DNA of 64,000 nt, taken from Actinopolymorpha pittospori. GTDB taxonomy: Bacteria > Actinomycetota > Actinomycetes > Propionibacteriales > Actinopolymorphaceae. The first letter of the stretch is position 1, and each line of letters opens with the position of its first letter. The stretch lies in NCBI RefSeq assembly GCF_014873875.1, contig NZ_JADBEM010000001.1, forward strand, positions 7,688,001 to 7,752,000, written 5' to 3'. The notes under the pieces were generated by a model, which was not told where the DNA came from, did not search any database, and saw only the letters and a list, made by a program, of their open reading frames with translations. Of the stretch, positions 18,511 to 26,885 are shown piece after piece. The translations under genes were made by a program, and so were the position numbers.

Positions 18511-19380
18511 ATGCCCGGGTGGAACCTGACCGAACAGCACGACACGTCACACGGCCTGGTGCGGTGGCGGCGACTCGGACAGGGCTCCCCGGTCGTCCTG
18601 TCACACGGAACGCCGTTCTCCTCCTACGTCTGGCGCGACGTCGCCGCCGCACTCGCGGACCGGCACACCGTCTACGTCTGGGACATGCCGGGCTACGGAC
18701 GCTCGCAGATGAAGGACGGACAGGACGTGTCACTCGCGGCGCAGACCACCGTCTTCGCCGAACTCCTCACGCACTGGGGACTGGACCGGCCCGCGGTGGT
18801 CGCACACGACTTCGGCGGCGCCGTGGCGCTGCGCACGGCACTGCTGACCGGCGTGCGGTTCGACCGGCTGGCTCTGGTGGACGCGGTGAGCCTGCGTCCG
18901 TGGGGCAGCGAGTTCTTCCGGCTCGTACGCCACCACAGCGAGGTGTTCGAGCAACTCCCCGGGCACCTGCACGAGGCACTGGTACGCGAGTACGTCTCCA
19001 CCGCCAGCCATCGTGGGCTGCACCCGCGGGTGCTCGACGCCCTGGTGGAACCCTGGCTCGGCGAAACCGGCCAGGCGGCGTTCTACCGCCAGATCGCGCA
19101 GGCGGACGAACGCTTCACCGAGGAGATCGAGGACCGCCTCGGCGACCTCGACATGCCGGTCCTCGTCGTGTGGGGCAGGGACGACCAGTGGTTGCCGGCC
19201 ACGCACGCGGACCGGCTCGCCGCACTGATCCCGCGGGCCCGGCTGGGGTGGGTCGAGGACGCCGGCCACCTGGTGCAGGAGGACGCGCCGGGCCGGCTCA
19301 CCGGTCTCCTGGCCGACTTTCTCCAGGCGGACCGAGACGCCGGCGAGCCGGTCGGCCCGGCCTGCATGCCGGAGTCCTGA
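18511..19380 (+). CDS. Alpha/beta hydrolase, haloalkane dehalogenase/epoxide hydrolase-like
   Basis: Alpha/beta hydrolase of about 289 aa. The oxyanion motif is SHGTP, and the nucleophile elbow AHDFGGAVAL has Asp rather than Ser. Asp nucleophiles are the pattern of epoxide hydrolases and haloalkane dehalogenases. The acid residue is probably Asp in GRDDQWLP, and the base is His in DAGHLVQED. GGGAG 5 bases upstream supports ATG 18511; GTG 18505 with AAGGA is an alternative. No signal peptide. It is divergent from the CGNR regulator, which may control it. The substrate is unknown. Confidence 0.88.
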   Translation: MPGWNLTEQHDTSHGLVRWRRLGQGSPVVLSHGTPFSSYVWRDVAAALADRHTVYVWDMPGYGRSQMKDGQDVSLAAQTTVFAELLTHWGLDRPAVVAHDFGGAVALRTALLTGVRFDRLALVDAVSLRPWGSEFFRLVRHHSEVFEQLPGHLHEALVREYVSTASHRGLHPRVLDALVEPWLGETGQAAFYRQIAQADERFTEEIEDRLGDLDMPVLVVWGRDDQWLPATHADRLAALIPRARLGWVEDAGHLVQEDAPGRLTGLLADFLQADRDAGEPVGPACMPES

Positions 19381-19382
19381 GG

Positions 19383-20609
19383 TCAGAGGCGGACGCCGAG
19401 CAGTGCGTCGACGACGTCGCGCACAAGCTCCGGACCACTGGAGTCAGGCCCGGTGTCGGCGAGAGTCGCGTCGGCCCACGCGTCGACCACGGCCAGCGCC
19501 GCCGGCGCGTCCAGGTCCCCGGCCAGCGCGTCACGGACACCGTCGAGAACCTTGCCGGCGTGGGCACCGGCCGGCCTCGCGACCGCCGTACGCCACCGGT
19601 CCAGGCGTGTCTGCGCGGCTCGCAACCCCTCGGTCGTCCACTCCCAGTCGTCGCGGTAGTGGTGAGCGAGCACGGCCAGCCGGATCGCTCCGGGGTCGAC
19701 ACCCTCGCCTCGAAGCCGTGAGGAGAAGACCAGGTTGCCCTTGGACTTCGACATCTTCTCGCCGTCGAGCGCGACCATGCCCTGGTAGACGTAGGAGTGG
19801 GCGAACGGCGCCTGCCCGGTCAGCACCTGGGCGCCGGAGGCACAGTGCTCGTGGTGCGGGAAGACGAGATCGGACCCGCCACCCTGGACGTCGATGCTCA
19901 TGCCGAGGTGTTCCAGCGCGATCGCCGTGCACTCCACGTGCCAGCCGGGCCTGCCGCGGCCGAGGGTGGAGTCCCACGCGGGTTCGCCCGGACGCTCGTG
20001 CCGCCACATGAGGGAGTCCAGCGGGTCACCCTTGCCGGCCCGGTCAGGGTCGCCGCCACGCTCGGCGAACAGCGCCAGCATCTGCTCCGTGGGAAGGTTC
20101 GAGACCTGGCCGAACGCCGGGTCGGAGGCGACCGGGAAGTAGATGTCGCCGTCGACGTCGTAGGCCCCGCCCCGCTCACGCAGCTTCTCGATCACGGACA
20201 CGACGAGCGGGATCGCCTCGACCGCGCCGATGAACTGCGCCGGCGGGATCACCCGCAAGGCGGCCATGTCGTCCCGGAACAGGTGGGTCTGGCGAACGGC
20301 CAGCTCCTCCCAGGACTCGCCGTTGGCCTCCGCCCGCTCCAGCAACGGATCGTCGACGTCGGTGACGTTCTGTACGTAGTGGACATCCAGCCCCGCATCC
20401 CGCCAGGCCCTGCCGAGCAGGTCGAACGCGACATAAGTCGCCGAATGGCCGATATGGGTCGCATCGTAGGGGGTGATGCCACAGACGTACATGCGCGCTG
20501 TCTCGCCCCGTGCGCTGACCCGGCGCTCGCCGCTCGCATGGTCATGGACGAGAGGGACCTGCCCGAGTCCGGGCAGTTGGGGAACCTCGGGAGCCGACCA
20601 GGCCTTCAT
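19383..20609 (-). CDS. mshC: Cysteine--glucosaminyl inositol ligase, mycothiol biosynthesis
   Basis: ATP-dependent ligation of cysteine to GlcN-inositol, the third committed step of mycothiol synthesis; 408 aa, the usual length. It resembles cysteinyl-tRNA synthetase. It has the HIGH-type motif THIGHSATY after YVCGITPYDA, zinc-binding and substrate residues in WHVECTAIALEHLG and HHEHCASGAQ, and the KMSKS loop KMSKSKGN. The N-terminus MKAWSAPEVPQLPG is typical for MshC and separates it from CysS, as does the short C-terminus without an anticodon-binding domain. It is the last gene of the four-gene minus-strand cluster. Confidence 0.95.
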   Translation of the reverse strand: MKAWSAPEVPQLPGLGQVPLVHDHASGERRVSARGETARMYVCGITPYDATHIGHSATYVAFDLLGRAWRDAGLDVHYVQNVTDVDDPLLERAEANGESWEELAVRQTHLFRDDMAALRVIPPAQFIGAVEAIPLVVSVIEKLRERGGAYDVDGDIYFPVASDPAFGQVSNLPTEQMLALFAERGGDPDRAGKGDPLDSLMWRHERPGEPAWDSTLGRGRPGWHVECTAIALEHLGMSIDVQGGGSDLVFPHHEHCASGAQVLTGQAPFAHSYVYQGMVALDGEKMSKSKGNLVFSSRLRGEGVDPGAIRLAVLAHHYRDDWEWTTEGLRAAQTRLDRWRTAVARPAGAHAGKVLDGVRDALAGDLDAPAALAVVDAWADATLADTGPDSSGPELVRDVVDALLGVRL

Positions 20610-20658
20610 GGTGTTCGAGCCTAGCGGTCGTCTTCGGCGAGCCGTAGCGAGGCGACGA

Positions 20659-21483
20659 TCAAAAGACCGGCCATGGCACCGAGGGCCAGCCCTCACCGGG
20701 TTCGGGGAACGTCCGGCCGTGTCGGAGCCGCGCCAGCCGGATGCGCAGGGCGACGATCTCCTCCGACGACAGCAGGGTGGCCAGTGCTCGTCCGAACTCG
20801 GCGTCGAGGTCGTGGTGGAGGCGTTCGAGGACCTCGAGGTAGTCGTCGGGGAGAGGCTCACCGGCCCAGCCCCACAAGACGGTGCGGAGCTTGTCGTCCT
20901 CGTGGAAGCAGAGCCCGTGGTCGACGCCGAGTACCTGGCCGGAGGTGCTGACCAGGATGTGTCCGCCCTTGCGGTCGGCGTTGTTGACCACCGTGTCGAA
21001 GAGCGCCAGGCGGCGCAACTGCTCGTCGTCGGCGTGGACGAGACTCACCTCGTCGCCGTCACCGTCGTAGGCGTCCAGGACGATGCGCCAACCGTCGGGC
21101 ACCTGCCGGCGCGGCACGATGTCGATCATGCCGTCGTCGGGGTCGTGGTCGACCCACAGCTGGAACATGCCCTCGCCGAAGGGACCCTCCCGCACCACGG
21201 TGGGAGGGACGAGATCCCAGCCCGTCGCGACGGAGAGGAGGTACGTCGCGGCCTCCCGGCTGGCGAGGCTGCCGTCCGGGAAGTCCCACAGGGGACGCTC
21301 ACCCCGGACCGGCTTGTAGACCCCGGCCGCGCTGACGCCGTCGAGTTCGACCGAGCAGTAGAACGTCGCGTTCGAGGCCTGGACGAGGCGCCCCTCGACC
21401 TCCAGCCGGCCCTCCCGAAGGAGCTTGAGTGTCTCGACCCCCTGCTCCGGGGGCGGGACGTCGTGTCCGCGTGTGCGCTCCAC
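20659..21483 (-). CDS. SCO1664 family protein (phosphatidylinositol kinase-like fold)
   Basis: Conserved actinobacterial protein of 274 aa, recognisable as the SCO1664 family. The fold resembles PI3/4-kinase or HipA-like kinases. It has VYKPVRGERPLWDF (candidate nucleotide Lys), a catalytic-loop-like VVNNADRKGGHIL and a GVDHGLCFHED metal-binding segment. Its biochemical activity has not, to my knowledge, been shown. Three bases separate it from the DUF3090 gene upstream, and 49 bp from mshC downstream. The same neighbours recur across actinobacteria, implying a link to mycothiol or thiol metabolism (inference). Confidence 0.9.
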   Translation of the reverse strand: MERTRGHDVPPPEQGVETLKLLREGRLEVEGRLVQASNATFYCSVELDGVSAAGVYKPVRGERPLWDFPDGSLASREAATYLLSVATGWDLVPPTVVREGPFGEGMFQLWVDHDPDDGMIDIVPRRQVPDGWRIVLDAYDGDGDEVSLVHADDEQLRRLALFDTVVNNADRKGGHILVSTSGQVLGVDHGLCFHEDDKLRTVLWGWAGEPLPDDYLEVLERLHHDLDAEFGRALATLLSSEEIVALRIRLARLRHGRTFPEPGEGWPSVPWPVF

Positions 21484-21486
21484 GGC

Positions 21487-22059
21487 TCAGGCCGACCGCC
21501 GGTAGCCGTTGAGACGCGGGCAGAGGTGTCCGTCCGGGTCGAGCGGGTTTCCGCAGAACGGGCAGGGCGGACGTCCCTGCGAGACGACCGCGAGAGCTCG
21601 TTGGACGAACGCGCGTGCCTGCGCACCGGTGATCCGGACGACGAGTGTCTCCGGACCCTCCGCTTCGGGCTCCTCGTCGACCGGCGGCGGCGGGTCGGCC
21701 TCCTCCTCGGTCACCTCGTAGGCCTCGATGACCACCCGCTCCTGCTCGGTGTCCCAGGCGAGTCGCAGGGTGCCGACTCGGAACTCCTCCACGATCGGTT
21801 GCTCGAGGGGTTCGTCGTCGGAGAGTTCGCTCGGTGCGATGGCTGGGATGACGGCGGTGCCGCCGGAAAGGCGGAGCACCTCGTCGAGCATCGCGTCGAC
21901 GCGTTCGGCCAGCACCGTGACCTGTTCCTTTTCCAGTGCCACGGTGGTGAGCAGGTCCGGCGAGCGGGCCTGAAGGAAGAAGCTTCGCTGGCCGGGCTGT
22001 CCGACCGTGCCAGCGACGAAGCGCTCAGGAGCGTCGTGAAGATGAACGACACGGGCCAT
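21487..22059 (-). CDS. DUF3090 family protein
   Basis: Conserved actinobacterial protein of unknown function, 190 aa. The N-terminus MARVVHLHDAPERFVAGTVG is the family hallmark. The C-terminus holds three closely spaced cysteines, CPFCGNPLDPDGHLC, which look like a zinc ribbon. The middle is acidic (EEEADPPPPVDEEPEAEG). No signal peptide or membrane segment. It lies between the histidine phosphatase and the SCO1664-family gene and is almost certainly co-transcribed with the latter. Confidence 0.9.
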   Translation of the reverse strand: MARVVHLHDAPERFVAGTVGQPGQRSFFLQARSPDLLTTVALEKEQVTVLAERVDAMLDEVLRLSGGTAVIPAIAPSELSDDEPLEQPIVEEFRVGTLRLAWDTEQERVVIEAYEVTEEEADPPPPVDEEPEAEGPETLVVRITGAQARAFVQRALAVVSQGRPPCPFCGNPLDPDGHLCPRLNGYRRSA

Positions 22060-22258
22060 AACCCCAGACCCTACGCGCTCACCGCGTCGCGGGTACTCAC
22101 GGCTGCCCCACCGCCGGGCGGTCGGCCGGGATCCGCGCCGATCACGTGTAGGCCCGCCGTCCGGGCCGGTGCCGAGCGGCCCGCACCATCGGCGCCGATC
22201 GGGACAGATCCCCGCAGCTTTCCACCTGTCGTCCCGCCTCGCGCCTGGTCACTCGTGG

Positions 22259-22984
22259 TCACCGCTTGGCGTCGGTGCCCGCTCCGCCGCCGACGACCGC
22301 GTCGCTGTCGTCTCCCCGCCGTAGCCGGCGCCGGCGTCGTTTGGGTGGCACCAGGGACCCGAGATCACCTCCGGTGTCGTTGGCCCGGACCACGAACGAG
22401 CGCAACGGCGTGTATCGCACCACCGACACCGAGCAGGGGTCGACGATGATCCGCTGGAACTGGTCGAGGTGGAGGCTCAACGCGTCGGCCAGGATCGCCT
22501 TGATCACGTCGCCGTGACTCACCGCCACCCAGATGGCGTCGGGGCCGTGCTCCGCCTCGATCCGGGCGTCCCATTCCCGGATCGCTCCGACCGCGCGGTC
22601 GGCCATCGAGCGCAGGGACTCTCCGCCGTCACCAGGGAACAGGACGCCGCTCGGGTGCTGCTGGACGACCTTCCACAGCGCCTCCTTCGCGAGCTTCTTC
22701 AGCTCCTGTCCCTCCCAGTCGCCGTAGCGGACCTCGCCGAGACGCGGATCCACGACGGCCGCGGGAATGCCGTCCAGTGCGGTGACAGCGGCCGCGGTCT
22801 GCTGGCAGCGGTCCAGTGGGCTGGTCACCACCCCCGTCACCGGGATCCCCTCGAGCCGGGCGCCAAGCCGCTCGGCCTGCTGGCGACCCAGCTCGTCGAG
22901 GCCTACTCCCGGCGTCCAACCGGCGAGGATGCCGTCGACGTTGGCCTGGGTACGTCCGTGCCGGACCAGAAAGAGGGTCGCCAT
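22259..22984 (-). CDS. Histidine phosphatase family protein (MSMEG_4193 type)
   Basis: Phosphoglycerate mutase-like phosphatase, 241 aa. The catalytic RHG motif is FLVRHGRTQAN with His near residue 8. The second Arg is in TSPLDRCQQTA, the acid residue is in EVRYGDWEGQ and the second His is in AVSHGDVIKA. The C-terminus is a basic, probably disordered tail (PKRRRRRLRRGDDSD). ATG 22984 opens right at the motif. It heads the mshC cluster; a 199-bp gap separates it from DUF3090, so a second promoter may exist. It is divergent from corA. The substrate is unknown. Confidence 0.9.
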   Translation of the reverse strand: MATLFLVRHGRTQANVDGILAGWTPGVGLDELGRQQAERLGARLEGIPVTGVVTSPLDRCQQTAAAVTALDGIPAAVVDPRLGEVRYGDWEGQELKKLAKEALWKVVQQHPSGVLFPGDGGESLRSMADRAVGAIREWDARIEAEHGPDAIWVAVSHGDVIKAILADALSLHLDQFQRIIVDPCSVSVVRYTPLRSFVVRANDTGGDLGSLVPPKRRRRRLRRGDDSDAVVGGGAGTDAKR

Positions 22985-23101
22985 GGGGTCGAGCCTACGA
23001 GGTACCGCACGACACCTCTGGCGGGCGGGCACCGACTCGCCCGCCCCTTCGGTGGCCCTCTGGACCGGTGCCGGCGGAGGTAGGGGCGACAATGGAGGGC
23101 G

Positions 23102-24079
23102 ATGATCGTCGACTGCGGAATCTACCGGGCGGGGCATCGGATCGGGAGCCCGTCCGACATCGACGCTGCCGTCGAGGAGCTCGGCACCCGTGAGGACACC
23201 TTCTGCTGGCTTGGCCTGAAGGAACCGAGCGAGGACGAACTCAACGACGCGGCGCAGGCGTTCGGCCTCCATCCGCTCGCCGTCGAGGACGCCTTCAAGG
23301 CGCACCAGCGTCCCAAGGTCGAGGTCTACGGCGAGGTCCTCTTCGTCGCCCTCAAGACCGTGACCTGGCCGTCTGTCTCCTCCGCGCTGCGGATCGGGGA
23401 GATCAACATCTTCGTCGGGCGCAGGTTCGTGGTCACGGTACGGCACGGCGAGAGCCTCGACCTGCAGGAGGCCCGACACAAGCTCGAGCACCGGACGAGC
23501 CTGCTCGGCCACGGCCCGGCCGCCGTCCTCTACGCGATCTGTGACCAGGTGGTCGACCGGTACGCCGATGTCGTCGACCAGCTCGACTCAGCGGTGGACG
23601 ACATCGAGCAGTCCGTCTTCTCCTCCGAACGCACCAGCGACGCCGAGGCGACCTACCGGCTCAAGCGGCACGCCGTGGCGTTCCGCAAGGCGGTCCGTCC
23701 GCTCAGCGGCGAGCTGGCCCCGATCGCGGCGGGACGTGTCGAGGCGATCAAGGACGCCAAGGTCCGGCCGTTCTTCCGCAACGTCGCCGACCACGTGCTG
23801 CGGCTGTCGGAGCAGGTCGACTCGCTCGACGACCTGCTGAGCTCGGTGCTGAGCGCCCACCTCGCCCGGGTCGGCGTCCAACAGAACGACGACATGCGCC
23901 GGATCTCCGCGTGGGTGGCGATAGCCGCCGTGCCCACGCTGCTGGCCGGTATCTACGGCATGAACTTCCGCAACATGCCCGAGCTCAACTGGACCTGGGG
24001 CTACTTCGGCCTGCTCGGGATCATGGCGGTCTTCTGCCTCCTGCTCTATCGCGGCTTCAAGCGCGCGGGCTGGTTGTGA
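23102..24079 (+). CDS. corA: CorA family magnesium/cobalt transporter
   Basis: Pentameric divalent cation channel, 325 aa. The large cytoplasmic N-terminal domain includes HPLAVEDAF and KVEVYGEVLF. Two C-terminal membrane helices flank the YGMNF signature (GMN selectivity motif), followed by the second helix LLGIMAVFCLLLYRGF and a basic end. ATG 23102 lies 117 bp from the divergent phosphatase. Its stop overlaps the GTG of the ABC ATPase, an arrangement not usual for corA. Confidence 0.93.
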   Translation: MIVDCGIYRAGHRIGSPSDIDAAVEELGTREDTFCWLGLKEPSEDELNDAAQAFGLHPLAVEDAFKAHQRPKVEVYGEVLFVALKTVTWPSVSSALRIGEINIFVGRRFVVTVRHGESLDLQEARHKLEHRTSLLGHGPAAVLYAICDQVVDRYADVVDQLDSAVDDIEQSVFSSERTSDAEATYRLKRHAVAFRKAVRPLSGELAPIAAGRVEAIKDAKVRPFFRNVADHVLRLSEQVDSLDDLLSSVLSAHLARVGVQQNDDMRRISAWVAIAAVPTLLAGIYGMNFRNMPELNWTWGYFGLLGIMAVFCLLLYRGFKRAGWL

Positions 24080-25149
24080 CGACCCCGACGGGCGGCGAGC
24101 GGGTCATCGAGGTGAGCGACCTGCGGCGCGACTTCGGCGGCGTCCCCGCGATCGATCGGATCTCCCTGTCAGTCGGACCCGGCGAGGTGGTCGGGCTGCT
24201 CGGACACAACGGTGCCGGCAAGACCACTCTCGTCCGGCTGCTCGCGGGCCTGCTCGCCCCCACCGCTGGTCGGATCCGGGTCTGCGGCCTGGACCCGCTC
24301 ACCGACGGGGTGACGGTCCGGCGTTCGCTCGGTGTCCTGCCGACCGTGTCGTTCGTCGACGGCCGGCTCACCGCGCGGCGCAACCTCGAGTTCGCCGCCG
24401 AGCTGTTCGACCTGCCGCGGGACGGGCTGGCGGACCTGGTCACCCGTTCGCTGGCGGAGTTCGAGCTGTCCGACCGCGCCGACGACCGGGTGGACGGTTT
24501 CAGCGCCGGTATGCGGCAGCGGCTCGCACTCGCTCGCGTCCTGCTCCCGTCGCCGCGGATCCTGTTGCTCGACGAACCGACCGCTCAGCTCGACCCGCTC
24601 GCCGTCCGGCTGGTGCGGAGCCTGATCGGTCGCCTGTCCCGCGAGGACGGGCGCACCGTCGTCCTCTGCACGCACGACCTGACCGAGGCGCAACTCCTGT
24701 GCGACCGCGTGATCGTGCTCGACCACGGCACGATCCTGGCCGAAGGAGCGCCCGCGCGGCTCGCCGCGGACCTCGCCGCCGGCGCCGTGGAGGTCGAGGT
24801 GGGCGGTCCTGGTGTGCCACGGGCGCGGGCGGTCCTGGACCGGTACGCCCCAGCGCCTCGCGACGCGGCGACGGCCGCGGACCGCCGTCCGGTGCTGCAG
24901 GAGCTTCCCGGCCCGGCCGGAGCCGGGACCGTCGTTCTCCGCACGACCGGTCTCACCCGCGCCCAACTGCCCGGCCTGGTGCGGGACCTCACCGGCGCCG
25001 GCGTGGAGGTCTACGGCATCCGGCCGCACGAGCCGAGCCTGGAGGACGTCTACGTCGCCCTCCTCGCCCATCGCGACCGCCCGCACACCCCCCGACCCGA
25101 TCCGGCCGAGCGCCGGTCGCCCGCGCCTGACCTGTCGGTCCGCCGGTGA
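24076..25149 (+). CDS. ABC transporter ATP-binding protein (export type, NatA/CcmA-like)
   Basis: ATPase of an ABC-2 exporter, 357 aa. Walker A GHNGAGKTTL, signature FSAGMRQRLALA, Walker B ILLLDEPTAQLDP and H-loop CTHDLTEAQ are intact. A C-terminal extension of about 110 residues after the ATPase core is common for drug- or Na-type exporters. The start is GTG 24076, overlapping the corA stop by 4 bp; the stop overlaps the permease start by 4 bp. The three genes form one coupled unit. Its partner permease is frameshifted, which may leave this ATPase without a full partner. Confidence 0.92.
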   Translation: MTTPTGGERVIEVSDLRRDFGGVPAIDRISLSVGPGEVVGLLGHNGAGKTTLVRLLAGLLAPTAGRIRVCGLDPLTDGVTVRRSLGVLPTVSFVDGRLTARRNLEFAAELFDLPRDGLADLVTRSLAEFELSDRADDRVDGFSAGMRQRLALARVLLPSPRILLLDEPTAQLDPLAVRLVRSLIGRLSREDGRTVVLCTHDLTEAQLLCDRVIVLDHGTILAEGAPARLAADLAAGAVEVEVGGPGVPRARAVLDRYAPAPRDAATAADRRPVLQELPGPAGAGTVVLRTTGLTRAQLPGLVRDLTGAGVEVYGIRPHEPSLEDVYVALLAHRDRPHTPRPDPAERRSPAPDLSVRR

Positions 25150-25969
25150 GCGGACGCGGCCGGATGCGCTGGCGGGCGATCCGGGCCATCATCCGGCGCG
25201 ACCTCGGTGTCGCGCGGACCAACCGTGCCGTGGTGGCGCCGCTGGTGGTGCTCCCCACCGTCTTCGTCGTGATCCTGCCGGTGTTCGCGAGCCTGATCGC
25301 CCGCGTCGAGGTTCCCCGGGAGAACCTCGACGTTCTGCTGCGGATCGTCCCGGCGGGGGTCCTCGACCAACTGCCGGGCGGCTCGGGCAGCCGACTTGCC
25401 TCCGCCCTGCTCGGTTACCTGCTGCCACCGCTCACGCTGGTCGTACCGGTCGTCGTGGTGATGGTCCTCGCGACGGACGCCGTCGCGGGCGAACGTGAGC
25501 GCGGCACTCTGGAGGGCCTCCTGCTGGCCCCGATGAGCGACCGGGACCTGTTCGTCGCGAAGCTGGCCGGGCCGTTCCTCGCCGCGCTCGCGGTCGGCCT
25601 CACCGAGGCGCTCGTCTACGCCACCGTGGTGAACGCGACCATGTGGCCCGTGGTCGGCGGTCGTTGCTGCCGAACCTGACCTGGCTGCTGCTGGTCTGCT
25701 GGCTGGGTCCGGCGCTCTGCGCCGCCGGGCTCGCCCTCGCGGTCCTCGTCTCCGCCCTGTCACGCACGGTCCAGGGCGCCCAGCAGATCGCCGGCATCGC
25801 CGTACTCCCACTGATCTTCATGATCGCCGGACAGTTCTCGGGGCTGCTGTTCCTCGGTCCATGGCTGCTCCTCGGAGTCGGAGCCTGCCTGTGGGCGCTG
25901 TGTGCCGCACTCGCCCTGCTCGGCGCACGGGCACTACGCCGCGACCGGATCGGCCCACGGCTGCGGTGA
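25146..25969 (+). pseudogene. ABC-2 type permease, frameshifted near 25658
   Basis: Membrane partner of the upstream ATPase, split over two frames. Frame one (25146-25679) runs from GTG through several hydrophobic segments and the ABC-2 signature-like AGERERGTLEGLLLAPMSDR, then ends RCCRT and a stop. Frame two is open from before 25658 and continues SLLPNLTWLLLVCWLGPALC, two to three more membrane helices and a basic end at 25969. Adding one G near 25657 would join them as VVGRSLLPNLTW, a natural ABC-2 reading of about 274 aa. This is a real inactivating deletion or a base-call error; reinitiation at GTG 25643 is possible but unlikely to give a working permease. Confidence 0.82.
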
Positions 25970-26039
25970 GCTGCTGCTGCTCACGCCGTCGCCGCGCCGA
26001 ACACCTGGGCCGCGGGCCGGCCGCTGCCCAGGAGGTGTC

Positions 26040-26879
26040 CTAGACGTAGGGCGTGAGGACGCCGAACGCCAGCAACACCAGGACCAGCGCGCCCAGCACC
26101 GCTCGGTAGACCACGAACGGCCGGAAGTCGTGCTGGGAGATGTAGCGCATGAAGTACACGATCACGACGTACCCGATCAAGAAACTCACCAGGGTCGCGA
26201 GGATCGTCGGGCCCCACGCGGGCGCACCGTCGTCCCCGATGTCGAGGAGTTCGAGGATGCCGGAGGCGAAGACGGCGGGGATGGCGAGGAGGAAGGAGTA
26301 CTTAGCGGCCGCCTCACGGGTGTAGCCCATCAGGAGACCGGCGGTGATCGTGCCGCCGGACCGGGAGACGCCGGGAATCAGGGCGAGCGCCTGGGCGAAC
26401 CCGAAGGCGACCGCCTCGGGGAGGTTGAGCCGGGTGAGCGACTTGCGGTTGCTCGCGAACGAGTCGGCCAGGCCCAGGATGACGCCGAACACGATCAGCG
26501 AGACGCCCACGAACACCAGGGAACGCAGAGCGGTCTCGATGGTGTTCTGGAAGAGGAAGCCGAGGATCGCGATCGGCAGCGTCCCGACGATGATGTACCA
26601 CCCCATGCGGGCGTCGGGGTGCCGGCGCAGTCGGGGCTGGAAGAGCGCGAGTGTCCAGGTCTTGATGATCGCCCAGATCTCCTTGCGGAAGTAGAGGACG
26701 ACCGCGCTCTCGGTGCCGAGCTGGATCACCGCCGTGAACGCCGCTCCTGGGTCGCCCCATCCGGGAACCAGCCCACCGACGATCCGGATGTGTGCGCTGG
26801 AGGAGATGGGCAGGAACTCCGTGAGTCCCTGCAGGACGCCGAAGACGAGGGCTGCGAGCCAACCGACACTGTGTTCCAC
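26040..26879 (-). CDS. uppP: Undecaprenyl-diphosphatase (bacitracin resistance)
   Basis: Integral membrane phosphatase recycling undecaprenyl pyrophosphate to the lipid carrier of cell-wall synthesis, 279 aa. Both signature motifs are intact: GLTEFLPISSSAHI near residue 20 (catalytic Glu and Ser) and GVSRSGGTI, with about eight membrane helices. It lies 6 bp downstream of the luciferase-like gene on the same strand and is probably co-transcribed with it. Confidence 0.95.
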   Translation of the reverse strand: MEHSVGWLAALVFGVLQGLTEFLPISSSAHIRIVGGLVPGWGDPGAAFTAVIQLGTESAVVLYFRKEIWAIIKTWTLALFQPRLRRHPDARMGWYIIVGTLPIAILGFLFQNTIETALRSLVFVGVSLIVFGVILGLADSFASNRKSLTRLNLPEAVAFGFAQALALIPGVSRSGGTITAGLLMGYTREAAAKYSFLLAIPAVFASGILELLDIGDDGAPAWGPTILATLVSFLIGYVVIVYFMRYISQHDFRPFVVYRAVLGALVLVLLAFGVLTPYV

Positions 26880-26885
26880 GTGCTA

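Noticed and set aside
25640..25680. Programmed -1 frameshift in the ABC permease
   Set aside because: No X-XXY-YYZ slippery heptamer and no obvious stimulatory structure; a single lost base explains it better.
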